A stretch of DNA of 64,000 nt from Pelomonas baiyunensis (GTDB lineage Bacteria > Pseudomonadota > Gammaproteobacteria > Burkholderiales > Burkholderiaceae_C). This document shows, piece by piece, positions 20,782 through 30,005 of the stretch. A program made the translations under genes and the position numbers. The stretch lies in contig NZ_JBIGIB010000003.1 of NCBI RefSeq assembly GCF_043555935.1, positions 62,001-126,000 on the forward strand. Reading direction: 5' to 3'. How positions within the stretch are numbered: the stretch's first letter is position 1; every line of letters starts with the position of its first letter. The notes below the pieces were generated by a model. That model was not told the DNA's origin, did not search any database, and saw nothing but the letters and a program-made list of their open reading frames with translations.

Positions 20782-22146
20782 TCAGCGCGTCAGGCGGTAG
20801 ATCAGCAGCGCCGCCCGCAGCGCGCCGCGTTCGATGGACGCGATCTCCAACCATTCGTCCGGCGTGTGCGCCCCACCGCCGGCCGCGCCCAGGCCGTCCA
20901 GGCTGTCCACCAGTGGCGCCACGAACTGCACATCCCCCGCACCGCGCTGGCCCGGCGGAAACGCCACCACCGGCCCCAGGCCCAGGTCGGCGCTGGCCTG
21001 CGAGTAGGCCGCCAGCAGCTTGAAGTTGCCCGGCGTGGGCGCCATGGGCGGGTAGCTCTCATGGAAGCTGATCTTGGAGCGCGTGCCCGGCAGCGCCTGC
21101 TCCACGATGGCCTGCATGCGCTCTCGCGCGCGGGCGCCCTGCTCGGCGGTCAGGTAGCGCAGGTCGCCGCGCACCTGCGCATCGCGCGGGATGACGTTGG
21201 TTTTGCCGAAGGCCTGGCCCTGGCTGTCCGCGTCGTCCCACTTGGCGCTGGTGCCGGCCACCAGCGTGGCGGCGTTGAAGGTGAGGTCGGGCTCGATCAA
21301 CTGCTCCCGGAACGCGTTGACCACGCGGGCCGCCTCGTACACCGCGCCATAGCCGTCGCGCCCGAACACGCCGGCCGAGTGGCCGGTGCGCGCCGTCACC
21401 TGCAGGTGCCAGCCGCCCGAAGCGCGCCGGCCCACGGTGGCGGCGTCGCGGCCCTGGTCGTCTCGGGTGGCGCCTTCAAACGCCAGCGCCACGTCACTGC
21501 GCCGGGCGGCGTCCACCAGCGCGGCACGCGCCACCTCCACCGGGCTGCCCACGCGCTCTTCGTCGCCGGTGAACACCACACGCACCGTGCGGCCCTGCAG
21601 CGCGCCCAGGTCGTTCAGTGCCCGCAGCGCCAGCAGCACGATGACGTCGCCACCCTTCATGTCCGACACGCCCTGGCCGCGCACGCGCCGGCCGTCGCTT
21701 TGCCACGGGGGCACGGGGCTGTCTTTCTCGAACACGGTGTCCAGGTGCCCGATCAGCAACACGCGCTGGCCCTGGGTGCCGGTGCGCTCGGCCACCAGGT
21801 GGCCCGCGCGCTTCATCTCGGGCGGCATGTCCACCCAGCGGGTCTCGAAGCCCAGCGCGCGGAACTCCGCCCCGAAGAGTTCGCCCACCTGCCGCACGCC
21901 GGCGGGGTTGAGCGTGCCGCTGTTGATGAGCACGCTGCGCTCCAGCAGCTGCAGCGCGGCCGGGGTGTGGCGCTTCACGGCCTCCGCCAGCTGCTGGGGC
22001 GCCAGGTCTTGCGCCGAGGCCGGCGGTGCGGCCATCGCCCACGCGGCGGCCCAACAGCCCGCCACGGCCCACAGGGTGCGGCGTTGCCCGCGGAGCCCGA
22101 ACACGCGGGGCCAGGAGGTCAGAGGGTGCAGCGTCATGCCCGGCAT
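20782..22146 (-). CDS. Exported M20-family metallopeptidase (glutamate carboxypeptidase-like)
   Basis: 454 residues with a cleavable signal peptide (hydrophobic to about residue 45, PPASAQDL). The zinc sites of M20 enzymes are visible: GHLDTVF (first metal His-Leu-Asp), GVSDMKGG (bridging Asp), FTGDEERVG (catalytic and metal Glu) and a late GGGAHTPDEW (His ligand). The dimerisation domain contains TARTGHSAGVFGRDGYGA. It should cleave C-terminal glutamate or similar residues from peptides or folates in the periplasm. Two ATGs (22146, 22137) are possible and neither has a strong RBS. A 10-bp motif GGACCGGTGG occurs twice in tandem just upstream (about 22188-22208). Confidence 0.85.
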   Translation of the reverse strand: MPGMTLHPLTSWPRVFGLRGQRRTLWAVAGCWAAAWAMAAPPASAQDLAPQQLAEAVKRHTPAALQLLERSVLINSGTLNPAGVRQVGELFGAEFRALGFETRWVDMPPEMKRAGHLVAERTGTQGQRVLLIGHLDTVFEKDSPVPPWQSDGRRVRGQGVSDMKGGDVIVLLALRALNDLGALQGRTVRVVFTGDEERVGSPVEVARAALVDAARRSDVALAFEGATRDDQGRDAATVGRRASGGWHLQVTARTGHSAGVFGRDGYGAVYEAARVVNAFREQLIEPDLTFNAATLVAGTSAKWDDADSQGQAFGKTNVIPRDAQVRGDLRYLTAEQGARARERMQAIVEQALPGTRSKISFHESYPPMAPTPGNFKLLAAYSQASADLGLGPVVAFPPGQRGAGDVQFVAPLVDSLDGLGAAGGGAHTPDEWLEIASIERGALRAALLIYRLTR

Positions 22147-22215
22147 TCTGGGCGCAAGCGGGCGGCGTGGGCCGACTGGGCCGGACCGGTGGGGACCGGT
22201 GGGGCCCGGTGCGGC

Positions 22216-25200
22216 TCAGGCGTCGGTCGCCACCGCGTCGGGGCTGGCGGCCCGCTCGGCGATGGGGCTGAACACGGCCTGCACGCGGGTCTCGCGCTGC
22301 CACGCGGCCAGGTCGGCCGGCGCCTCGCGGGGCGAGAGGCCCTGGGCCTGTACGGCGCCCACGTAGCCGTCGCGCCCGCGGGCCTTGGCCGCGTACAGGG
22401 CCGAATCGGCGAGGCCCAGGCAGGCGCGCCAGTCCCACAGGCGCGGGTGGTGCGGGTCCAGCGGGAAGGCGCAGAACCCCAGCGACACCGTCACCCGCAC
22501 GGTCTCGCCCGGGCCGATGTCGAACGGCCGCTCGCGCACCGCGGCGCACACCCGTTCGGCCAGCTCGGCCGCGTCGCGCCGGTCGGTTTCACGCACCAGC
22601 ACCAGCACCTCTTCACCCCCCCAGCGCACCAGGGAATCGGTTTCGCGGAACACCTGGCCCAGGCGCTGCGCCAGCTGCACCAGCACGGCGTCACCCGCGG
22701 CGTGGCCGTACAGGTCGTTCACGCGTTTGAAGTGGTCCAGGTCCAGCAGCATCACCAGCAGGTCAGCCTCGGGGCCGGGGCCGTCGCCCTCGGGCGTCTC
22801 GAAGCGGCGCAGGCACAGGCGCAGGTCGTCGTCCAGGCGCAGTTCCAGGTAGCGGCGGTTGCGCAGGCCGGTGAGGGCGTCGGTCAGGCTCAGCTCGCGC
22901 AGCTCGGCGGTGCGCGCGTCCACCAGCGCGGCCAGCTCGGTCTGGCGGCGGCGCAGCGCACGGGTGCGCCAGCGCATCCAGGCCCACACCGCGGCCAGCA
23001 GCGCCACACCGCCGCCAAGGCGGGCCGCATCGGTTTCCCACCAGGCCGGCTCCAGCGTCACGGGCAGGCGCAGCTGCTCGGTGCCCCACATGTTGTGGTG
23101 GGCCGTGGCGCGCACCTGCAGCGTGTACTGCCCGGGCCGCAGCGGCCCGAAGCTGGCCAGCCGGCCGTTGGCGTCCACCCGGGTCCAGTCGGCGTCCAGG
23201 CCCTCCAGCCGGTATTCGTAGCGCAGGCGTTGCGGGTCGGCGTAGTCCAGCGCGGCGAACTCCACCGCCACGCTGCGCTTGCCCGGCGGCAGGTGCAGGC
23301 CTTCGCTCAGCGCCTGGGGCTGGTCGTGCGGCTGGCCGTTCACGCGCAGCGCGCTGATCACCAGCGGCGGGTTCACCGACTGCGTTCGCCACGCCGCGGG
23401 CCGCACGCGCAGCAGGCCGCGGCTGCCGCCGAACAGCAGGTCGCCCCCGGGCAAGGCGGTGCTGGCAAAGAACCAGAAGCTGCCGAAGTTCGCGCCCTCG
23501 GCCGGGCCGAAGCTGTCCAGCCGGTCCACCGCCGGGTCGTACACGAAGAGTTGCGTCCAGATGCGGCCCTGGCCGTCTTCCTGCAGGTTGCCGCCGAACA
23601 CGCCTTCGGCGCCGTGGCGCTCGCTGATGCGCTCGAAGCGCGCGCGGCCCCCGGCGTCCCACCCCTTCAGGCGGTGCAGGCCGCTGACCGGCGTGTCCAC
23701 CCACAGCCGGCCGTCGCGCCCCCACAGCAGGCTCATGACGATGGGGCTGGCCAGGGCTTCATCCGGCGCTTGGGGCACCCGCTCCAGCGCGCCGCCGCCC
23801 GCCTCGCGCTCGCGGAACAGGCCCGCCTGGCCGCCCACCCACAGCCGGCCGTCCGGCGCGGTGCGCAGCGCGTAGATGCCGCCGTGCAGCCGGGCCGGGC
23901 CCTCGGGGTGCACGCGATCCAGCGCGGCCGCATCGGCCCGGGCCAGCCGGTACAGGCCCTCTTGCAGGCCCACCCACACGCTGCCATCGGGCCGCAACAG
24001 GATCTGCTGGGCCCGGCCGCCGTCCAGCGGCCAGTCGTGCAGCAGGCGGCCGGTGGCGGCGCGGTGCTCCAGCCGGCCGGCGGCGGCCATCCACAGGCTA
24101 CCGTCGGGCGCCTGCGCCAAAAACTCCACCACGGTGCGCCGCTCGCGCGGCCACACGCCCAGCGTGGCGAGGTCGCGGCCGGAGCGGCCGTCCAGCCGCA
24201 CCAGGTCGCCGTGCTGCGTGGCGGCCAGCACCTCGCCCGATTGCAGCCTCAGCACGGCGCGCACGTCGGCCTCGGCCAGTGGGCTGGCGGGGTCGGCATC
24301 GGGCCCGCGCACGGCCAGCGCCGGGTGGCTTTGGTGGCGCTGCACGCCCACGCCATAACCGCTCACCCACATGGCGCCGCTGCGGTCGCGCAGCAGGCCG
24401 CTGATGTCGTTGCCGGCCAGGCCCATGCTGCGCCGCGGGTCGTGCCGCAACACGGCCTCCACCGCGCCACTGGCCGGGTTCACCCAGAAGAGGCCCACCT
24501 TGCCGCCCACCCAGAGCCGGCCGTCGGTCGCCTCGGCCAGGGCGTTGACCGGCATGCGCAGGTGCTGCACCCAACGCACACGGCCCTGTTCCACCACGCC
24601 GACCCGGCCGTCCTGCGTGCCCAGCCACACGCGGCCGGTGCGGTCTTCGGTGAGCGTGGAGACCGGGGCGCCGTCGGGCAGGTCCGGCAGCTCGATGGCC
24701 GTCCACGCGCCGCCCGCCGCGGGGCGGTAGGCCAGGCCGCGCCAATGGCCGGCCCAGACGCTGCCGTCGCGCGCCGCGCACAGCGCCAGCACCCGGCCTT
24801 CCGGCGTGCCCTGCGCGGTCAGCAGTTGGGCGCTGAAGCGGCGCTGGCCGGGGTCGTAGGCCCACAGGCCCTGGCCCATCGTGCCCATCCAGACCGTGCC
24901 GTCCCGCCCTTCGGCCAAGGCGCGCACGGTGGGGTGCGGGCCTTGCTCACCCTGGGCGCTGCCGTGGCGCTCCAGGCGGTCGTGTGCGGCGTCGTAGGCC
25001 ACCAAGCCCTGGAATTCGGTGCCAATCCACACCCGCCCGTCGCGCCCCGCGGCCAGCGCCCGCACCCAGCCCAGGCTGCGCTGGGCCAACGTGGTGCCGG
25101 GAAACTCGATCGGCCGCAGCCGGTAGCCGTCGTAACGGGTCAGGCCCTGGGTGGTGGCGATCCACAGGAAACCGTCACGGTCCTGCGCCATGGCGGGCAC

Positions 25201-25326
25201 CGAGTTCTGCGGCACCGCCACGCTGCGGAATTGCACCTCCAGCGGGCCCACGTCCGCACCGGCGCGGGCCCAGCCCACGCCCCACGCGAACGCCAGAGCC
25301 AAAATCCCACGAACTAGGGGGTGCAT
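22216..25326 (-). CDS. Beta-propeller / Y_Y_Y sensor diguanylate cyclase (GGDEF)
   Basis: 1036 residues. A signal peptide (1-22) leads into about 14 ligand_bet/Reg_prop repeats, each with a WIGTxxGL or VWVGGxxGL core, forming two periplasmic propellers, then a Y_Y_Y domain (PGQYTLQVRATAHHNMWG), one membrane helix (about 765-785), a short coiled coil and a GGDEF domain. The active site is GGEE (about 901-904, an accepted GGDEF variant), and RETD five residues before it is an intact inhibitory I-site. It should make cyclic-di-GMP in response to an extracytoplasmic ligand, possibly a glycan or peptide. It lies 87 bp downstream of the ABC operon on the same strand, so read-through is possible. 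Confidence 0.92.
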   Translation of the reverse strand: MHPLVRGILALAFAWGVGWARAGADVGPLEVQFRSVAVPQNSVPAMAQDRDGFLWIATTQGLTRYDGYRLRPIEFPGTTLAQRSLGWVRALAAGRDGRVWIGTEFQGLVAYDAAHDRLERHGSAQGEQGPHPTVRALAEGRDGTVWMGTMGQGLWAYDPGQRRFSAQLLTAQGTPEGRVLALCAARDGSVWAGHWRGLAYRPAAGGAWTAIELPDLPDGAPVSTLTEDRTGRVWLGTQDGRVGVVEQGRVRWVQHLRMPVNALAEATDGRLWVGGKVGLFWVNPASGAVEAVLRHDPRRSMGLAGNDISGLLRDRSGAMWVSGYGVGVQRHQSHPALAVRGPDADPASPLAEADVRAVLRLQSGEVLAATQHGDLVRLDGRSGRDLATLGVWPRERRTVVEFLAQAPDGSLWMAAAGRLEHRAATGRLLHDWPLDGGRAQQILLRPDGSVWVGLQEGLYRLARADAAALDRVHPEGPARLHGGIYALRTAPDGRLWVGGQAGLFREREAGGGALERVPQAPDEALASPIVMSLLWGRDGRLWVDTPVSGLHRLKGWDAGGRARFERISERHGAEGVFGGNLQEDGQGRIWTQLFVYDPAVDRLDSFGPAEGANFGSFWFFASTALPGGDLLFGGSRGLLRVRPAAWRTQSVNPPLVISALRVNGQPHDQPQALSEGLHLPPGKRSVAVEFAALDYADPQRLRYEYRLEGLDADWTRVDANGRLASFGPLRPGQYTLQVRATAHHNMWGTEQLRLPVTLEPAWWETDAARLGGGVALLAAVWAWMRWRTRALRRRQTELAALVDARTAELRELSLTDALTGLRNRRYLELRLDDDLRLCLRRFETPEGDGPGPEADLLVMLLDLDHFKRVNDLYGHAAGDAVLVQLAQRLGQVFRETDSLVRWGGEEVLVLVRETDRRDAAELAERVCAAVRERPFDIGPGETVRVTVSLGFCAFPLDPHHPRLWDWRACLGLADSALYAAKARGRDGYVGAVQAQGLSPREAPADLAAWQRETRVQAVFSPIAERAASPDAVATDA

Positions 25327-25413
25327 GGGATGGCATCGTAAATCCGAGGGTCCCCCGCCCCACCCCCGTCCCACCCGCCTCCCCCCGAGGCGCGGGCGTG
25401 CGAAGTTGGCAGT

Positions 25414-26097
<684 letters not shown>

Positions 26098-26100
26098 GGC

Positions 26101-27363
26101 TCAGTCCAGTTGAAGAGAAGACGCCGTGGCGAAGGCGCGGTAGGGCGACACGACCACGCGCTCGCCGGCTTGCAGGCCCCCGAGCACTTCGATCACGCCA
26201 TCGGCCCGCCGGCCCAGCTGCAGCGGACGGCGCGTGGCGCGGCGGCCGTCGGCCTCCAGCACAAAGGCCCAAGCGCCGCCGGTGTCGGCATAAAAGCCCG
26301 CGTCGGGCAGCAGCAGCGCGGGCGTGGGGTCGCCCAGCGTGAGGCGCACGTCCAGGCCCTGGCCCACCTGCAGCGCGGGCGGGTCGGCATCAAACGTGAG
26401 TTCCACGCTGAAGCGGCCGTCTTTCACCTGCGGGTCGATGCGGGCCACGTGCAGCGCGTGCTCGCGGCCGGCGTGGGCCAGCGTGGCGGCCAGGCCTTCG
26501 CGCACACGGGCCAGGTGGAACTCGTCCAGCCGCACGCTGAGCTTGAAGCGGCCCAGGCTGTCGATGCGCGCAATGCGCACCCCGCTGCGCACGCCCTCGC
26601 CCACCTGCAGCGTCAGGCCCGTCAGCCGCCCGGCCACCGGCGCGCGCACGGCCAGGCCCTCACTCGCGGCGCGCATCGTGGCCAGCCGCGCGTGGAGGTC
26701 GTTCACCGCGCGCTGCATGGCCTGCACCGACTGCGCCAGCACGGCCAGCGCTTCCTGGCCGTCGGCCTGCTGCTGGGCGAGCAGCCGCTCGGCCAAGCCG
26801 AGCTTGTCGGCCGAGTCTTCCAGCGCTGAGGGCGACAGGAAGCCCGTGGCGGCCAGCTCGCGGTTGCGCTGGTGCAGCCGGCGCGCCCGCTCCAGCTCGA
26901 AGTGCGCCTCGGTCACGGTGCGGCGCTGCGCCGCCTGGGCCTGCATCCACGACGCACGCAGCGTGGAGAAGTTGGCCAGCTGCTGCGCCGCCTCGCTGGA
27001 GCGCGCCATCAGCTCCTGCGCACGCTGCGTGCTGCTCAGCACCACCAGCAGCTGCCCGGCCGCCACGCGCTCGCCGTCCTTCACCAGCACCTGCTCGACG
27101 CGGCCGTCTTCGGTGGCGTCCAGCAGCACCGACTGCAGCGGCTGCACGGTGGCCCGGCCGGGCACCACGTCGCGAAAAGAACCGGGCCGGGCAGGCGCGA
27201 TCTCCACCGCATCCCGCGCCACCGGCACGCCGCGCGGCCAGGCCTGCATCAGCCCGGCGGCCACGGCCAGCAGCGCCGCGGCGGCCAACGCCCAGCGCCG
27301 CCAGGGGCGGGCGGTGGGCACGCGGCGGTCCATCGCCACGCCCGAGGGCAGCGCGGCGGTCAT
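26101..27363 (-). CDS. Membrane fusion (HlyD/MacA-like) periplasmic adaptor
   Basis: 420 residues. One N-terminal membrane anchor (about 24-43), split lipoyl/barrel-sandwich halves (VLLDATEDGRVEQVLVKDGERV and LAVRAPVAGRLTGL), a long coiled-coil hairpin between them (about 125-245, rich in Ala, Gln, Leu and Arg) and a C-terminal beta-barrel plus membrane-proximal domain. Such adaptors link MacB-type permeases to TolC. ATG 27363 is 7 bases past the permease stop, with no independent RBS, indicating translational coupling. No TolC gene lies in the window. Confidence 0.9.
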   Translation of the reverse strand: MTAALPSGVAMDRRVPTARPWRRWALAAAALLAVAAGLMQAWPRGVPVARDAVEIAPARPGSFRDVVPGRATVQPLQSVLLDATEDGRVEQVLVKDGERVAAGQLLVVLSSTQRAQELMARSSEAAQQLANFSTLRASWMQAQAAQRRTVTEAHFELERARRLHQRNRELAATGFLSPSALEDSADKLGLAERLLAQQQADGQEALAVLAQSVQAMQRAVNDLHARLATMRAASEGLAVRAPVAGRLTGLTLQVGEGVRSGVRIARIDSLGRFKLSVRLDEFHLARVREGLAATLAHAGREHALHVARIDPQVKDGRFSVELTFDADPPALQVGQGLDVRLTLGDPTPALLLPDAGFYADTGGAWAFVLEADGRRATRRPLQLGRRADGVIEVLGGLQAGERVVVSPYRAFATASSLQLD

Positions 27364-27370
27364 TGGCCCG

Positions 27371-29851
27371 TCATCCACGAAGCGCCTGCAGCGGCCGCAG
27401 CGCCAGCGCGGCATGCAGGTGGCGGGCCACGGCCCCCACCGTCACGGCCACCAGCAGCCCGGTGGCCGCCAGCAGCACCCACAGCGAGCCCGGCCCCACC
27501 GGCGCACGCTCCACAAAATCGGCCAGGTAGCGCTGGCTCAACCACGCAGCCACGGGCAGCGCCACGGCGCAGGCGGCCGCCAGCACCCCCGCGAACTCGC
27601 GCGCCAGCAAGGCCGCCACCGCGCCCGGGCCGGCGCCGTGCAGCTTGCGCAGCACGATCTCGCGCTCGCGCCGACGCAGCGTGTAGGCCGCCAGCGCGTA
27701 GATGCCCACGGCGGCCAGGGCCAGCGCCAGGCCGCCGGCCACGGCCACCAACCGGCCCAGCCGGGCGTCGTCGGCCACCTTTTGCAGGAGCATGTCGCGC
27801 ACGGGCAGGGCGTCCAGCTGCACATCCGGGAAGGTCTGTTTCACCAGCGCGGTGAGGCGGGCGCGGGTGGCCGCCGGGTCGCGGCTGTGCACGCTGATGG
27901 CACCGGCCTCGCGCTCGGCCAGCGGCGTGATGGCATGCGGCTGCGGCGCGCTGCGCGAGCCTTCCAGGCGGATGTCCTCGATCACCGCCACGATGGGGGC
28001 CGACTGCCCGCCATTGAAGTTGGCGGCCACGCTCAGCACCTGGCCCACGGCCGCCTCCGGGCTGGCGAAGCCCAGCGCCCGCACGCCGCTGCGGTCCAGC
28101 ACGATGGCCCCTTGCGCCGCCTCGGCCCGGTGGTCGGCCGACAGCCGCCCGGCAATCACGCGCATGCCGTAGGTTGGCAGGTAGCCCGGCGTGAAGCCCA
28201 CACCGGTGCGCAGGCTGACCGACGGGCCCCCGGGGCGGTTGAACTCGGAATACCAGCTGGAGAAGTCACGCCCGGGCACGTCGTCGGCCGCACCGGCGGC
28301 AATCACCTCGGGCCAGCGCCGCACCGCCTCCAGCAGCGCAGTGGTTTCCGCCGGCTGGCACCACCACGGCAGGTCGATGGCCACACGGTTCTCCACCTCA
28401 AAACCGCGCGGCATCTGCGCGGTGTGCTCGGCCTGCCACAGCACCGTCAGCGCGAGCGATGCGAACACCGCCGCCGCACCGAACTGCAGCGTGGTCATCA
28501 CGCGGCGCAGCCAGCGGCTGGCCGTGCCTTCGGTGTGATTGCGACCCGCCAGCGACTCGGCCGGCCGCACGCGCAGCGCAATCAGCGTCAGCGGCAGCGC
28601 GCTGAGCGCGGCCATGCCCAGGCAGAGCACTGCCGTCAGGCCCACCGTGGCGGCACTCACCACCGGCGCGTGGAACTCGCGCTGCAACAGCACCGCCCCC
28701 ACCGGCACGGCCCACCAGGCCAACAGCAGCCCCAGCGCACCGGCCACCCCCGCCACCACCGCCGCTTCGGCGAAGAACTGCCGGGCCAGCTGCGCCGCCC
28801 CCGCGCCGAGCGACTTGCGCAGGCCGATTTCGCGTTGGCGCTGCAGGGTGCGCACGCTCCACAGGTTCACGAAGTTGATGACGGCCAGCGCCAGCACGCC
28901 CGCCGCCGCGGCCGCCAGGCTGCCCAGCTGCAAGCGCCGCAGCGGGCTGCCCGCACCGTGCAGGCCGATGTCGCCCACCGGCATGGCGCGCACATAGGCA
29001 GGCTTGCCGCCGCCCTTCAGGAAGTCCATCGGGAAGCCGGGCGGCAGCGGCTGGCGATCCATCTCGGCCTGGGCACGCGCGCCCAGCTGCTCGGCCGTGG
29101 CGCCGGGCAGCAGGCGGGCGAACAGTCGGCCGCTGGCCTGGTACCAGTTGTCGGACCGCGCCAGGTAGGCCTTGGCCGGCGGCGACTGGTAGCCCGACAG
29201 CGCACCGAACACCAGCGCCCCGTTGAGGTTGGGCGTGGGCAGCACCGCCTTCACCACCAGCGGGAACTGCAGCGCCGGCGTGCGGCCCTCCGGGTCCGGC
29301 GGCAGCGACAACGTGAAGCCCCGGCCCACCACGCCCTGCGCGGTGCCAAACAGCTTCTCGGCCGACTGCACCGTCAGCGCAATGCCCTCCGGTGAGGCCA
29401 GCGCCTCGCCCAGGTCGCCGGCCAGGGGCTGCAGGCCGAACAGGGTCTGCACCTCGGGGTCGGCCAGCGCGATGGACAAGCGCGTGCTGCGCCGGGTGCC
29501 GCCGGGCTCGCCGGCATGGGCGGGCAGCTCAGTGAAGAGCACGCGTGTCATGGGCCCGAGCGGGGCGCCCGTGGCGCGCAAGGCCGCGGCCAGCGGCACG
29601 ACGGGGGTGTCGCCGAACCAGTCGGTGAAGCTGCCGCCCGGGCCGCGCACCTGGGTCTCGAAGGTGATGAGCCGCTCGCGTTCGGGCAGGTCGGCATCGG
29701 GCCACAGGGTGTCGTGCAGGTAGCTCGCGGCCAGCAGCGTGAGCGCCTGGCCCAGGGCCAGGCCCACGACGACGGACAACGCGGTGCCGGGTTCGGCGCG
29801 CAGCTGGCGCCAGGCGCTGCGCCAGGTGAGGGCGGTGGGAAGGAGGCTCAT
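27371..29851 (-). CDS. FtsX/MacB-like ABC exporter permease
   Basis: 826 residues with two tandem FtsX-type units: TM near 18-40, a large periplasmic MacB_PCD-like domain (about 45-300), three helices (about 305-425), then TM near 455, a second periplasmic domain and three C-terminal helices (about 690-810). IGLRKSLGAG and IVLRKLHGAG are the coupling-helix motifs typical of these permeases. It is the first gene of the exporter operon. The sigma-54 promoter upstream predicts transcription beginning only about two bases before this ATG, and no Shine-Dalgarno is seen, so the transcript may be leaderless. Confidence 0.9.
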   Translation of the reverse strand: MSLLPTALTWRSAWRQLRAEPGTALSVVVGLALGQALTLLAASYLHDTLWPDADLPERERLITFETQVRGPGGSFTDWFGDTPVVPLAAALRATGAPLGPMTRVLFTELPAHAGEPGGTRRSTRLSIALADPEVQTLFGLQPLAGDLGEALASPEGIALTVQSAEKLFGTAQGVVGRGFTLSLPPDPEGRTPALQFPLVVKAVLPTPNLNGALVFGALSGYQSPPAKAYLARSDNWYQASGRLFARLLPGATAEQLGARAQAEMDRQPLPPGFPMDFLKGGGKPAYVRAMPVGDIGLHGAGSPLRRLQLGSLAAAAAGVLALAVINFVNLWSVRTLQRQREIGLRKSLGAGAAQLARQFFAEAAVVAGVAGALGLLLAWWAVPVGAVLLQREFHAPVVSAATVGLTAVLCLGMAALSALPLTLIALRVRPAESLAGRNHTEGTASRWLRRVMTTLQFGAAAVFASLALTVLWQAEHTAQMPRGFEVENRVAIDLPWWCQPAETTALLEAVRRWPEVIAAGAADDVPGRDFSSWYSEFNRPGGPSVSLRTGVGFTPGYLPTYGMRVIAGRLSADHRAEAAQGAIVLDRSGVRALGFASPEAAVGQVLSVAANFNGGQSAPIVAVIEDIRLEGSRSAPQPHAITPLAEREAGAISVHSRDPAATRARLTALVKQTFPDVQLDALPVRDMLLQKVADDARLGRLVAVAGGLALALAAVGIYALAAYTLRRREREIVLRKLHGAGPGAVAALLAREFAGVLAAACAVALPVAAWLSQRYLADFVERAPVGPGSLWVLLAATGLLVAVTVGAVARHLHAALALRPLQALRG

Positions 29852-29863
29852 GGGGTGATGTTT

Positions 29864-29879
29864 TGCAAAACCCGGGCCA
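29864..29879 (-). promoter_or_regulatory. Sigma-54 (-24/-12) promoter of the ABC exporter operon
   Basis: On the minus strand the sequence TGGCCCGGGTTTTGCA matches the sigma-54 consensus TGGCACG-N4-TTGCA with one difference. The invariant GG (29878-29877) and GC (29866-29865) are exactly 10 bases apart. The start point would be near 29853, just before the permease ATG. The divergent NtrC-type gene supplies the expected activator. Confidence 0.8.
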
Positions 29880-29944
29880 GCCCCTCGCGCGCTGGGCAGA
29901 GGCCGTTCGGCGGGCCGCGAGCGTTCGCAAGCGGACACCCCCAC

Positions 29945-29960
29945 TGTCCGGTTCCGGACA
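29945..29960. promoter_or_regulatory. Palindromic activator site TGTCCGG-TT-CCGGACA
   Basis: A perfect 7-bp inverted repeat with a 2-base spacer, centred about 90 bases upstream of the predicted sigma-54 start site, the usual distance for an NtrC-family enhancer. An extra half-site CGGACA lies at 29932-29937. It also lies just upstream of the regulator's own promoter-like TACAGT (29990-29995), so autoregulation is possible. Confidence 0.72.
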
Positions 29961-30005
29961 CCGCCTTGCCGGGGTGGACGGCGCGCACCTACAGTCGCGC
30001 GCTCC

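Noticed and set aside
20866..25317. Very long open frame (over 1400 codons) on the plus strand opposite the M20 peptidase and the diguanylate cyclase genes
   Set aside because: It is the antisense shadow of two genes with clear domains; translated product is low-complexity (His, Gly, Gln, Val, Arg rich) with no domain, as is common at 70% GC.
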